A stretch of DNA of 64,000 nucleotides from Zhengella sedimenti. Its GTDB lineage: Bacteria; Pseudomonadota; Alphaproteobacteria; Rhizobiales; Rhizobiaceae. Below the pieces are notes generated by a model. That model was not told where the DNA came from and searched no databases. It saw nothing but the letters and a program-made list of their open reading frames with translations. The DNA lies in NCBI RefSeq assembly GCF_046506625.1, contig NZ_JBKFFP010000002.1, forward strand, positions 62,001 to 126,000. Reading direction: 5' to 3'. Position 1 is the first letter of the stretch; each line of letters begins with the position of its first letter. This document shows positions 15,466-24,269 of the stretch, one piece after another. Both the position numbers and the translations under genes were made by a program.

Positions 15466-17070
15466 TTATCGCTCGTGTTCGGAACCGAGCCCGAGCGAGC
15501 CCGGATTCATCAGCCCGTCCGGATCGACCGCATCCTTGATCGCCTTCAGGAGCGCCCAGGTTGCAGGTTCCAGCACCGAGCGGAACGGATAGTCGCGGGC
15601 GACCTGCCAGTTGACGCCGCCCAGCGAGATATAAAGGTCCTGGGTTGCCGCGCGCAGTTCGGCGACCGCCTCGCGCGCCGCCTCGTTGGCCGGGCGGTCG
15701 CGCCAGGGACGGACCACATCCTCGCCGAGGCTTTCGGCATGAAGCGGCGTGATCTCGTCGTTCCAGTAAAAGGCCGGTTCGATGAAGAACTCGCCGCCAA
15801 CCGTCATCGTCATGACCGAATAGACGATGCCGTGGCGCTCCATTTCCGCCTTGCGTTCGGCGAAGAAGGCATCGTTGGCATCCACCACGCGCTTCCATTC
15901 GCCCATCGGGAAAACCGCATGGATCGGGACCCAGCGCTCGCCGTTGAGGCCGAGCATGCCGCGCACCGGGCTGAAGGGTTTCGAACGCATGACCTTCGGC
16001 ACCGTGTTCTCGATCTCCACGCCATGCGCCGTGCCGATGGCGCGGGCCCGGGCCATGGAGGTCTTCAGTTCGGCCGCGTTACGGGCTTCCAGAACCAGGT
16101 GGAGCGTATAGGCATGGTCCTTGAGGAAGGACGCGCCGCCTGCGGCAGCGCGCGCGGCGTCCTTGAGGCCGGACGCGACCGTCTTGCCGCCGCGCACCAA
16201 GTTGCCGAGTGTCTTGAGACCATCGGAAATGCGGTTGACCGAGGCCGAGTGCGAGGCTTTCGTCCGGTCGATGCCGAAACCTTCCGACACCAGGCGTTCG
16301 CGCGCCAGGCCCACCTGGACGGCGGCCATGTCAGCCATGGTGGGAAACCCGAAGGACAGGTAGTCGACCTCCGCGGGAGCCGGCCACAGGCGCAGCGTCG
16401 CGGCGCATTTCAGGCCGAGCGCGCCGTTGTCGCCGAGGAAAAGGCCGGTCATGTCCGGCCCGCCCTCGCGGCTGAAGGGCTTTGCGCCACGCCGCCCGCC
16501 CGATCCGGTGCGCACGCGCTCGCCATTGGCGAGGATCACTTCCAGGCCGATCACGGATTCGGCCACGGTGGCATTGAGCGCCGAGCCGAAGAAGGCGCTG
16601 TTCTGCGACAGCGCGCCGCCGACGGTCGCATTCACGCCCGACAGCGGGCCCCAGTAGCCGGTCCTCAACCCCGTCTTTTCCAGCGCCGCGTTGACCTGCT
16701 CCCAGGTGCAGCCGGCCTCGACGGTGATGTAGAGGTCGTCGGCATTCACCTCGACGACGCGCGCCAGCTTGCGCATATCGAAGACGACAGCGTTCTCGTG
16801 GGCGGGAAGGTAGCCCTTCGTGTAGGACATGCCGCCGCCGCGCGGCACGATGGCGATCCCGGCGCGCGTGCAGATGCCGACAGCCACCGCCGCGGCTTGC
16901 GCCGTTTCGGGCATGGCCACGCCGAGCGGGCGGATGCCGGGCTGCCAGAACACGTCGTTGGCATAGTAGTCGCGTGTCGCGTCGTCACCCCGGAAGGCAC
17001 AGTCCGCAAAGGCCGACAGTTCGGCGAGTGCTGCGGAAACGGCATCCGGTTTCAACTGGGCATCGGCCAT
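15466..17070 (-). CDS. FAD-binding oxidoreductase, VAO/PCMH fold
   Basis: This 534-residue flavoenzyme has an N-terminal FAD-binding domain (IAIVPRGGGMSYTKGYLP, VFDMRKLARVVEVN and a GPLSGVNATVGGALSQNSAFFGSA stretch around residues 145-168). The C-terminal cap ends in the typical VDPDGLMNPGSLGLG. Relatives oxidise 2-hydroxy acids (D-lactate or glycolate dehydrogenases) or phenols and alcohols (4-cresol dehydrogenase, vanillyl-alcohol oxidase). The upstream ATG at 17079 overlaps the previous stop, but an AAGGA ribosome site lies 9 bases before 17070 and touches 17079, so I prefer 17070. The gene is second in the operon and probably oxidises a hydroxyl group before the hydro-lyase acts. Confidence 0.85.
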   Translation of the reverse strand: MADAQLKPDAVSAALAELSAFADCAFRGDDATRDYYANDVFWQPGIRPLGVAMPETAQAAAVAVGICTRAGIAIVPRGGGMSYTKGYLPAHENAVVFDMRKLARVVEVNADDLYITVEAGCTWEQVNAALEKTGLRTGYWGPLSGVNATVGGALSQNSAFFGSALNATVAESVIGLEVILANGERVRTGSGGRRGAKPFSREGGPDMTGLFLGDNGALGLKCAATLRLWPAPAEVDYLSFGFPTMADMAAVQVGLARERLVSEGFGIDRTKASHSASVNRISDGLKTLGNLVRGGKTVASGLKDAARAAAGGASFLKDHAYTLHLVLEARNAAELKTSMARARAIGTAHGVEIENTVPKVMRSKPFSPVRGMLGLNGERWVPIHAVFPMGEWKRVVDANDAFFAERKAEMERHGIVYSVMTMTVGGEFFIEPAFYWNDEITPLHAESLGEDVVRPWRDRPANEAAREAVAELRAATQDLYISLGGVNWQVARDYPFRSVLEPATWALLKAIKDAVDPDGLMNPGSLGLGSEHER

Positions 17071-17075
17071 GGGGT

Positions 17076-17990
17076 TCATTCCTTCTCGTCTCGGTCTTGC
17101 GGCGCAACGGGGATGAAGCGGAAACCGCCATCCGCGCGCCGCGCGATGCGCCCGGCATGCGGCCGGTCGAAATGGGCCGGAAAGATCAGCGCGTTATTGT
17201 CGGCGCAGCGCTCCAGCAGGCGCGCCCGCGTCACCGGTGCGACGGTGTTGTCCTCGCAAAGGAAACAGTTGAGATCCGGCTTGAAGACCTGCATCGCCCG
17301 GTGCATGCAATCGCCGGTGAAGATGGCCATCTGGCCGTCCGAGACGACTTCCAGCACAAGCTGGCCGCTGGTGTGACCCGGCGCCGCGCGGAAGGTCATG
17401 CCCGGACGCAATTCGTCGCCGTCGCCGACCCAGTCGACAAGACCGGCCTCGACCACGGGTTCGATGCTGTCGACGATGACGGGCCGCCCTTCCGGCTGGG
17501 CCACCGCCGTCACGCCGCCGGGCTGCCAGTTGGCATATTCGTCGCGGCCGAAGACATAGCGGGCATTGGGAAAGGTCGGCACCCAGCGGCCGTTTTCCAG
17601 GCGCGTGTTCCAGCCGGAATGGTCGACATGCATGTGCGTGTTGACGACCACATCGACGTCTTCCGGCTTCACGCCGTGGCGCGCCAGTTCGCCGAGGAAA
17701 TCCGTGGAAAGCATGTGGAAGCGGCCGAACTTCGGGTCGAGCCGCTCCTTGTCGTTGCCCGTTGCCGTGTCGACCAGGATGATCTCGCCGCCGTGGCGCA
17801 CGAGCCAGGCATGGATGCTGGCAAAGGTGCTGCCGGTTTCCGGGTCGATCCTGTCGATATCGCGCAGTTCGGGAAAGGTATCGAAAATCGAGGGATCGAA
17901 ATCCGGGAACTGTTGCGACGGGTGGAAGCCCGGCGAGGAAAACTCCTCGACCCGCTCAATAGTCACGTCTCCCACCTGCCATGCCGGCAT
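17076..17990 (-). CDS. Metallo-beta-lactamase-fold hydrolase
   Basis: This 304-residue protein has the dinuclear metal motif NTHMHVDHSGWN (HxHxDH), then APGHTSGQLVLEV, a TGDCMHRAM metal-bridging Asp region and a C-terminal FPAHFDRPHAGRI...GFRFIPV. The last part resembles the methyl-parathion-hydrolase/lactonase branch. No signal peptide is evident. The natural reaction is likely hydrolysis of a lactone or ester. It is the first gene of the eleven-gene operon, with GGAGG 9 bases before the ATG and a promoter just upstream. This position suggests it opens or releases the compound that the following enzymes degrade. Confidence 0.87.
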   Translation of the reverse strand: MPAWQVGDVTIERVEEFSSPGFHPSQQFPDFDPSIFDTFPELRDIDRIDPETGSTFASIHAWLVRHGGEIILVDTATGNDKERLDPKFGRFHMLSTDFLGELARHGVKPEDVDVVVNTHMHVDHSGWNTRLENGRWVPTFPNARYVFGRDEYANWQPGGVTAVAQPEGRPVIVDSIEPVVEAGLVDWVGDGDELRPGMTFRAAPGHTSGQLVLEVVSDGQMAIFTGDCMHRAMQVFKPDLNCFLCEDNTVAPVTRARLLERCADNNALIFPAHFDRPHAGRIARRADGGFRFIPVAPQDRDEKE

Positions 17991-18018
17991 GAATTCGTTC
18001 CTCCCTGTCCTCGCAGTC

Positions 18019-18114
18019 AGCTAATCAGCGTCTCCAAAACGTGTCAACAGACAAAATGCATTTCATATCGTGAAATGATATTGACAAATTGCCTTCCCCG
18101 GCAATGGATAGTAT
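18019..18114. promoter_or_regulatory. Divergent promoters with an IclR-type palindrome
   Basis: ATTTCA-TATCG-TGAAAT (18060-18076) is a perfect 6-base inverted repeat of the TTTCA/TGAAA kind seen at IclR-family operators. On its right TTGACA (18081-18086) with TGGATA (18105-18110) can drive the regulator gene. On its left, read on the minus strand, TTGACA (18047-18042) and TTAGCT (18024-18019) with a 17-base spacer can drive the catabolic operon. One bound dimer would therefore control both directions. Confidence 0.6.
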
Positions 18115-18172
18115 CTGCGAGAAAAAACGCCCCCGGCCTGGGGCAGCGTGATCGGGAAGACCTGGGGGAGGC

Positions 18173-18943
18173 ATGGAGCAGCAGGAACGAAATTCGGGAA
18201 ATGTACGCGCGGTGACCCGTGCCGCCGACATCCTGCGGACCTTCAAGAACCAGCCGAAACAATCGCTTGCGGAAGTTTCCTCAGCCGCGGGCCTCGACAA
18301 GGGCACGACCCGGCGCCTGCTGCTCACGATGATGCATTCCGGCCTGATCGTGCAGGATCCCGCTTCGCAGCGCTACGGTCTCGGACGGCTGCTGCGGGAA
18401 CTGGCAGCCAGCGTCGTCGACGATTTCGACCTGCGATCTGTCGCGGTTCCGGAACTGACGGCCATCGCCAACGAGTTGCATCTGACCACTTTCCTGTCGG
18501 TATACCGGAACCACTCCGCGCTTTGCCTTGAACGCATCCACGACATGCAGGGCATGGAAGTTCACTGGTGGCCAGTCGGCGGCACCCTGCCGCTGAACTC
18601 CGGCGGCGCGCCGAAACTGCTGCTTTCCTATCAGCCGGAGGCCGAGATCGCGCGCGTGTTGTCGGAACCGCTGATGCCGGTCACACCCCATGCGATCACC
18701 GACGCCGTGGTCTTCCGGCGCCACCTCGACGAGATCCGCCGCCGCGGCTGGGAATATGCCGAGGACGACGTGGCCCTCGGCCTGGCGGCCCTGGCGGTGC
18801 CGGTGATCAATGGCGAGGGCGAAATCGTATGCGCCCTTTCCATGGCGGGCCTGACCCCGCAGATGCGCGGCGACGGCGAACCCCGGCACCTGCGGCGGAT
18901 GATGGAGACCGCCGCGCGGGTGGCGCGGGCGCTGGCTCTGTGA
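18173..18943 (+). CDS. IclR-family transcriptional regulator
   Basis: This 256-residue regulator has an N-terminal winged helix-turn-helix (RAADILRTFKNQPKQSLAEVSSAAGL then DKGTTRRLLLTMMHSGLI, about residues 13-66). The C-terminal IclR effector domain includes RSVAVPELTAIANELHLTTFLS and the conserved DDVALGLAALAVPVINGEGE. Such proteins sense small organic acids or aromatics. It is transcribed divergently from the eleven-gene operon and shares its promoter region, so it is the obvious local regulator, sensing the substrate or an intermediate. ATG at 18173 follows a GGGGGAGG ribosome site. Confidence 0.92.
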   Translation: MEQQERNSGNVRAVTRAADILRTFKNQPKQSLAEVSSAAGLDKGTTRRLLLTMMHSGLIVQDPASQRYGLGRLLRELAASVVDDFDLRSVAVPELTAIANELHLTTFLSVYRNHSALCLERIHDMQGMEVHWWPVGGTLPLNSGGAPKLLLSYQPEAEIARVLSEPLMPVTPHAITDAVVFRRHLDEIRRRGWEYAEDDVALGLAALAVPVINGEGEIVCALSMAGLTPQMRGDGEPRHLRRMMETAARVARALAL

Positions 18944-18974
18944 ACCGCGGAACGGAGCGCCGCTGTCCTGCAAC

Positions 18975-19026
18975 GGGATCGTGATCCCGGCCAACGGTCG
19001 CTTTCCTCAATTGGGGTGATCACCCC
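18975..19026. repeat. Two short perfect palindromes before the RTX gene
   Basis: GGGATC-GT-GATCCC (18975-18988) and GGGGTGATCACCCC (19013-19026) lie in the gap between the IclR gene and the RTX protein gene. The first could be a weak transcript end. The second could be an operator for the RTX gene. No T-run or clear promoter pair decides between these. Confidence 0.35.
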
Positions 19027-19180
19027 ATGCGGCATGACATGACGATACGTTAGTCTCTCCTGAATTGTTGTTTTCCGGACGGTGGTCTTTCCCGGTGCCG
19101 GAAACCGCTACCGGCCGCCGATCCGCGTGACAACCGCGCGTCCCGGCCAATCGTCATTTCCGGACGCTGGAGGAACTACC

Positions 19181-21265
19181 ATGGCTGTCACCACGACCTA
19201 CGCAATGACCACGGTCTTCTCCAACCTGAATGCCAGGTATCCGCCGACCGACAGCCAGATCGATTCCGACATCGCGGTCCTCGCGGACGGAAACGCGGTG
19301 ATCGTTTGGAGCGACGAGGAATCCACCCCTGGCCGTTTCGAGATCTTCGGACGCATCGTCGACACCACGGGCGCCTATGTCGGAGCAGACTACTTCGGCT
19401 GGGGCGGCACCAATGTCATCCATGAAAATCCATCCGTTGCGGCCACGACCGACGGCAATTTCCGCTTTGTCTTTGAATCCGACGCCTACACCGGCACGCC
19501 TGACGACATCGTGTTGGTGCAGGGCTACAGCAATTCCACGATCGGCGACTGGGCCTATCGAGGCACGCTTTCGCGGGACAACTTCAACCCGGACATCGCC
19601 GCCATTCACAACAACTGGACGGCCGTGACCTTTGTCGCGAACAATGGCGACGGGACCGGCACTGTGCGGCTTGCCATGCAAGTCTCCAACTACATCCTGG
19701 TCTACGCCGATGTCGGAACGACGAACGCCATCGAGGATCGCGCATTCGAGCCCAAGATCGCCGCGCTCCTCGATCCGGCGACCGGATCGCCGAACGGTTC
19801 GGTTGTCATCACATGGACAGAGGACGGCAACATCAAGGCCCGGATATACAATTCCAGCGGCACGGCCCTGACCGGCGCGATGGATGTTTCGGCGGATCCA
19901 TCCGATGACCAGACCTATCCGGTGGTCACCGCGCTCGCCGACGGCGGATTTGCCATCGCCTGGATGGACGAGATCTACGGCTCGACCGCCTACACGGAGA
20001 TCGAGTACCGCATCTACAATGCCGACGGCACGCCGCGAACCGGCGTCATGACGGTGGAAATTCCCACGCCGCGCGCCGACGAACCGGCCATCGCATCGAT
20101 TTCGGACGGCTACTTCACCATCACCTATGTAACGAACGCCTCGGGCAACGATGATATCGGCGCTGTGACGCTGAGCGCCGAAACCGGTGAGGAAGTGAAC
20201 CGCTTCACGGTGACGGCCGAGACGGGCAACGACTCGCAGCCGGCCATCGCCAGTGCCGGCGACGGCAGCTTCTATGTTTCCTACACCGACTTCAGCCCCG
20301 GCATCCCGGAGAGCATCGTCCAGTATTCCCGCTACCTGCTGAAGACGGTATCGGTCGGAGACGCTGCGAACGACATGATCGCCGCGGACGACCTCGTCAA
20401 CGAAATCGACGGCGGCGGCGGCATCAACACCGTCAGCTATGCGGATTCGCGCAATGGTGTCACCGTCGATCTGTCGACCGGCACGGGCACGGGCGGCGAG
20501 GCGCAGGGCGATACCTATGCCAATATCCAGAACGTCACCGGCTCGGCTTTCGGCGACACGCTGACTGGCGATGCGAACACCAACCAGCTCAGCGGGCTGG
20601 ACGGCGACGACACCATCGATGGCGGTGGCGGGAACGACACGGTCATCGGCGGCGCAGGCGCAGACACGCTGTCCGGCGGTGCAGGTTTCGACACGCTGAG
20701 CTACGCCACGTCCACGGCGGCCGTCCAGGTCTTTCTCGGCGGCAACACGGCGGCCGGCGGCGATGCGGAAGGCGACACGATCTCCGGCTTCGAGAACCTT
20801 GTCGGCTCCAATTTCAACGACCGCCTGATCGGTTCGGCGCAGGTCAATCTCCTCGATGGCGGCGCCGGCGACGACGTGCTGCTCGGCAACAATGGCAACG
20901 ACACGCTGCGCGGGCGGGCCGGACGCGACATCATCATCGGCGGTGGCGACGACGACACGTTCGTCTATCTGTCGCTTTCCGACAGCGGCCTGCTCTATGG
21001 CGTGCGCGACCGGATCCAGGACTTCACCGACGGCGAGGACATGTTCGACCTGTCGGCTCTCGACGCCGACAGCGGCACGGCAGGAAACCAGGCTTTCACC
21101 TATGTAGGCTCGTTCTTTTCTGGCGCGGCCGGGGAACTGCGCTCCTTCGAGAACGCCGGGCTGACCTTCATCGAGGCCGACGTCGATGGCGACGGCATCG
21201 CCGATTTCCGCATCGAACTGCTCGGCACCGGACTTGGCATCGACGCAAGCGACTTCGTCCTTTGA
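19181..21265 (+). CDS. RTX calcium-binding protein with seven N-terminal propeller-like repeats
   Basis: This 694-residue protein has no Sec signal. Residues 1-385 carry seven repeats of the pattern P-x-I-A-x-L-x-D-G-x-F-x-I-x-W, spaced 52-56 residues, which fits a seven-bladed beta-propeller. Residues about 400-600 hold glycine/aspartate nonapeptides (DGGGGNDTVIGGAGADTL, DGGAGDDVLLGNNGNDTL and others) that bind calcium. The C-terminus resembles the serralysin-type export domain and ends in ASDFVL, the usual type I secretion signal form. It should be exported to the medium or surface by an ABC-type (HlyBD-TolC) system, but no such genes are in the window. The start at 19181 has GGAGG 8 bases upstream. 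No catalytic motif was recognised. Confidence 0.87.
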   Translation: MAVTTTYAMTTVFSNLNARYPPTDSQIDSDIAVLADGNAVIVWSDEESTPGRFEIFGRIVDTTGAYVGADYFGWGGTNVIHENPSVAATTDGNFRFVFESDAYTGTPDDIVLVQGYSNSTIGDWAYRGTLSRDNFNPDIAAIHNNWTAVTFVANNGDGTGTVRLAMQVSNYILVYADVGTTNAIEDRAFEPKIAALLDPATGSPNGSVVITWTEDGNIKARIYNSSGTALTGAMDVSADPSDDQTYPVVTALADGGFAIAWMDEIYGSTAYTEIEYRIYNADGTPRTGVMTVEIPTPRADEPAIASISDGYFTITYVTNASGNDDIGAVTLSAETGEEVNRFTVTAETGNDSQPAIASAGDGSFYVSYTDFSPGIPESIVQYSRYLLKTVSVGDAANDMIAADDLVNEIDGGGGINTVSYADSRNGVTVDLSTGTGTGGEAQGDTYANIQNVTGSAFGDTLTGDANTNQLSGLDGDDTIDGGGGNDTVIGGAGADTLSGGAGFDTLSYATSTAAVQVFLGGNTAAGGDAEGDTISGFENLVGSNFNDRLIGSAQVNLLDGGAGDDVLLGNNGNDTLRGRAGRDIIIGGGDDDTFVYLSLSDSGLLYGVRDRIQDFTDGEDMFDLSALDADSGTAGNQAFTYVGSFFSGAAGELRSFENAGLTFIEADVDGDGIADFRIELLGTGLGIDASDFVL
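19256..20330 (+). repeat. Seven in-frame repeats of 52-56 codons
   Basis: Aligning the conserved Ile/Val codon of each repeat gives positions 19271, 19436, 19595, 19757, 19925, 20090 and 20246. The intervals are 55, 53, 54, 56, 55 and 52 codons. The cores are SDIAVLADG, PSVAATTDG, PDIAAIHNN, PKIAALLDP, PVVTALADG, PAIASISDG and PAIASAGDG, each followed by an aromatic-rich strand such as VIVWSD or FAIAWMD. The DNA copies have diverged, so this is an old protein repeat and not a recent tandem duplication. Confidence 0.8.
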
Positions 21266-21404
21266 CGAACCAGCCGGCCGACGGTTTTCGGTGGCCAGAC
21301 GGCAGGCCGGGACTGCATGTCATGAGACAAACATGCTAACGGGTTAGCGGTTCGCGGCGCGGCATCAGCCCGCGCCGTGTCTGCAATCAGGGAGCTGTTT
21401 CGCA

Positions 21405-22631
21405 ATGCCGGCGACAAGGGGCACTCACGAAGGCGCGCCGGGGCCGCGGGGCCCGGCGGGCGAGGTCTTCGCGGCCTTCCTGAAGCTCGGCCTGACCTCG
21501 TTTGGCGGGCCGATCGCCCATCTCGGCTATTTCCGGGATGAATTCGTCGTCCGGCGCAAGTGGATCGACGAGGCGGGCTATGCCGATCTCGTCGCGTTGT
21601 GCCAGTTCCTCCCCGGCCCGGCTTCGAGCCAGACAGGCTTCGCGCTCGGCCTCATGCGTGCCGGACCGCTCGGTGCCCTGGCCGCGTTCACCGCCTTCAC
21701 CCTGCCGTCGGCGGTCCTGCTCGTGCTTTTCGCCATGGGCGCCACGGCTTTAGGCGGTCCCTTGGGGACCGGCCTGCTGCACGGCCTGAAAATCGTCGCC
21801 GTCGCGGTCGTCGCGCAGGCAGTGTGGGGCATGGCGCGCAATCTCACGCCCGACCGGGAACGGGCCAGCATCGCGCTTGCCGCCGTGCTGATCGTCGTGC
21901 TTTCTGCGAGCGCCACCGGGCAGATCGGGGCCATCGCCTTCGGCGCGCTTGCCGGGCTGGTGTTCTGCCGCAACGGCCGGCCGGATGGAGCGGTGCATCT
22001 TTCCTTTCCGGTATCACGTGCGACGGGGGCGGTCCTGCTCGCCCTCTTCTTCCTGCTGCTTGGCCTGTTGCCGCTCATCGCAGCCGTCTCGCAATCACAG
22101 GCGATGGCGCTGTTCGACGCCTTCTACCGCTCCGGGGCGCTGGTCTTCGGGGGCGGCCATGTCGTGCTGCCGCTCCTTGAAGCCGAAGCCGTCAAGCCCG
22201 GATGGGTGACGGCGGATGCCTTCCTGGCCGGATACGGCGCGGCGCAGGCGGTGCCCGGCCCGCTTTTCACCTTCGCCGCCTATCTCGGTGCGATCTCCGG
22301 CCCGGTTCCGAACGGGATTGCCGGTGCGGCAATCGCGCTTGCCGGCATCTTCCTGCCCGGCTTCCTGCTGCTCGCCGGAATGCTACCCTTCTGGAACCGG
22401 TTCCGCACCCGGCCGGCGGCGCAGGCGGCCATGCGCGGCGCCAATGCGGCCGTCGTCGGCATTCTTGGCGCAGCGCTTTACGATCCCGTGTGGACAGGCG
22501 CGATCCTGCGGCCGGCCGATTTCGCGCTGGCGCTGACAGGCTTCGTGCTGCTCACGGTATGGAAGACGCCGCCGTGGATCGTCGTCATCCTCCTTGCCGC
22601 CGCCGGCGCAGGACTTGCCCTTGCCGGATGA
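21405..22631 (+). CDS. chrA: Chromate transporter, CHR family
   Basis: This 408-residue membrane protein shows the two homologous halves of long-chain ChrA proteins. The first half has FLKLGLTSFGGPIAHLGYF, WIDEAGYADLVALCQFLPGPASSQTGFALG and a Pro-rich turn. The second has FYRSGALVFGGGHVVLPLLE and ADAFLAGYGAAQAVPGPLFTFAAYLG. The FGGP, FGGGH and PGP motifs are diagnostic. ChrA exports chromate, usually lowering its accumulation. No chrB regulator is adjacent. It converges on the ThDP-enzyme gene with only 9 bases between the stops. Confidence 0.93.
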   Translation: MPATRGTHEGAPGPRGPAGEVFAAFLKLGLTSFGGPIAHLGYFRDEFVVRRKWIDEAGYADLVALCQFLPGPASSQTGFALGLMRAGPLGALAAFTAFTLPSAVLLVLFAMGATALGGPLGTGLLHGLKIVAVAVVAQAVWGMARNLTPDRERASIALAAVLIVVLSASATGQIGAIAFGALAGLVFCRNGRPDGAVHLSFPVSRATGAVLLALFFLLLGLLPLIAAVSQSQAMALFDAFYRSGALVFGGGHVVLPLLEAEAVKPGWVTADAFLAGYGAAQAVPGPLFTFAAYLGAISGPVPNGIAGAAIALAGIFLPGFLLLAGMLPFWNRFRTRPAAQAAMRGANAAVVGILGAALYDPVWTGAILRPADFALALTGFVLLTVWKTPPWIVVILLAAAGAGLALAG

Positions 22632-22640
22632 CCGCCGGGG

Positions 22641-24269
22641 TCAAAGGCGCATGCGCGGCACGTCGTTGGGGTCGAGCCTGAGTTCGATCAGCAGCGGGCG
22701 GTCGCGCGTGGCAATGGCCTCGATGGCAGTCTCCAGTTCCTCCGCCGATGAAACGCGAATGCCCTGCCCGCCCAGAGCCGTCGCCACTTCGGCGAAGGAT
22801 GGCCAGTCGAATTGCGCAAGGCTCGGGTCCATGCTGCGGTCGAGGAACTGGATGTGCTCGGCACCATAGGCGGAATCGTTGCAGACGATCACGATCAGGT
22901 CCTGCTTCAGGCGCACGGCGGTGTTGAACTCGTGGACGCCGCCCATCATGAAGCCACCATCGCCGGTGAACAGGACAACCGGTTTTTCCGGCGCCGCTAT
23001 GCTGGCGCCTATGGCCTGCGGCAGGCCCAGACCGATGGAACCGAAGTTCGCGGTGACGAGCAGGCTCGCCGGATCGGGCACGGACACCCGGCACCACACT
23101 TCCGTCATGAAGCGGCCGCCGTCGGTGGCCAGAACCCGGTCCCTCGGCAGCATTTCCTCCAGGCGTTCGAGCGCATGGACATAGTTCACCGTGCCCGGCT
23201 TCGCCTTGCCGGCATCGCCTTTCGGGTGGTCGGTCAGCGCGGCCATGTCGAGTTCACCGGTAAAGCCGGTGGCGGGGATCTCCGCCTCGTCGAGCCAGTA
23301 GACGATATTGTCGGCGGTCAGGCCCGCATCGGCCGCCAAGGCGGCGTCGGGATGGAAATTGCGGCCGATATCGGCCGGATTCTCATTGACCATCACGACC
23401 CGCTTGCCCTTCATCAGCGCGCCCTTGTCGGTGGTGAAGTAATGCAGGCTGGCGCCGAAGGCGATGACGCAATCGGCGTCGGCAATGGCATCGTAGGCGG
23501 CCGGCGTGCTCAGCGTTCCGAAGATGTCCATGTTGAAGGGATGGCCGTTGAACAGGCCCTTGGCCTTGAGCGTCGTGGCGAGCGGCGCTTCCAGCCGGTC
23601 GGCGAGGCGGATCAGCCTGTCGCGGGCGCCGACCGCGCCGCCGCCGGCCAGCACGATGGGCCGCTTCGCCGAGGCGATGATTCCGATCGCCTCGTCGAGC
23701 GCTTCACCCTCCGGCACCATGGCCGGCATGTCGAAAACCTTGAACAGGGTCTTTTCGTATCGTGCCTCCTGCCACATGAAATCGGCCGGCATGTTGACCA
23801 CGATCGGGCGTTTTTCGACACGGGCACGGTAGAAGGCGTTGGCAATGTCGTAGGCGGCGGTTTCCGGCGCGCGCATCTGCTCGAAACCGGCACCGGTGAC
23901 CTTGACGAGTTCGCGCTGGTCGATGCTCTGCAGATGCTGCGGCATGGCCACCGGCGTGTCGCCGGCCAGCAGGACCATGGGGACGTGGCCGCGCACGCCT
24001 TCCGTGAGCGCCGTGACGCAATTGGTCAGGCCGGGGCCGTGCGTCACCGTGGCAACACCGACCTTGCCGGCGACATGCGACCAGGCCAGCGCCATGAGCA
24101 CGGAACTGCCCTCGTGCGCGGCGGGAATGAACTTGCCGCCGCAGTGCCGGACATAATGGTCCACCATGAACAGGTTGGCATCGCCCATCAGGCCGAAAAG
24201 GGTTTCGCACCCATGGTCCAGGACGGAACGGGCAATCGCCTGATACGTGTATTGTTTCTGCTCGGACAT
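22641..24269 (-). CDS. Thiamine-diphosphate-dependent enzyme, acetolactate-synthase-like
   Basis: This 542-residue protein has the three domains of the POX/ALS family. The N-terminal PYR domain holds the activating Glu in FIPAAHEGSSVLMALA, followed by THGPGLTNCVTALTEG. The central domain has RPIVLAGGGAVGARDRLIRLAD. The C-terminal PP domain carries the ThDP motif GDGGFMMGGVHEFNTAVRLK to VCNDSAYG. It is not the biosynthetic acetolactate synthase, since no small subunit follows. It could be a decarboxylase or carboligase of the benzoylformate, oxalyl-CoA or sulfopyruvate type. It stands alone, divergent from the AidB-type gene. The start at 24269 (MSEQKQYTYQ) was chosen because upstream codons encode no conserved residues. 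Confidence 0.87.
   Translation of the reverse strand: MSEQKQYTYQAIARSVLDHGCETLFGLMGDANLFMVDHYVRHCGGKFIPAAHEGSSVLMALAWSHVAGKVGVATVTHGPGLTNCVTALTEGVRGHVPMVLLAGDTPVAMPQHLQSIDQRELVKVTGAGFEQMRAPETAAYDIANAFYRARVEKRPIVVNMPADFMWQEARYEKTLFKVFDMPAMVPEGEALDEAIGIIASAKRPIVLAGGGAVGARDRLIRLADRLEAPLATTLKAKGLFNGHPFNMDIFGTLSTPAAYDAIADADCVIAFGASLHYFTTDKGALMKGKRVVMVNENPADIGRNFHPDAALAADAGLTADNIVYWLDEAEIPATGFTGELDMAALTDHPKGDAGKAKPGTVNYVHALERLEEMLPRDRVLATDGGRFMTEVWCRVSVPDPASLLVTANFGSIGLGLPQAIGASIAAPEKPVVLFTGDGGFMMGGVHEFNTAVRLKQDLIVIVCNDSAYGAEHIQFLDRSMDPSLAQFDWPSFAEVATALGGQGIRVSSAEELETAIEAIATRDRPLLIELRLDPNDVPRMRL

Noticed and set aside
22641..24269. ilvB acetolactate synthase large subunit.
   Set aside because: No ilvN follows and the gene is isolated from branched-chain biosynthesis genes, so only a general ThDP-enzyme call is made.
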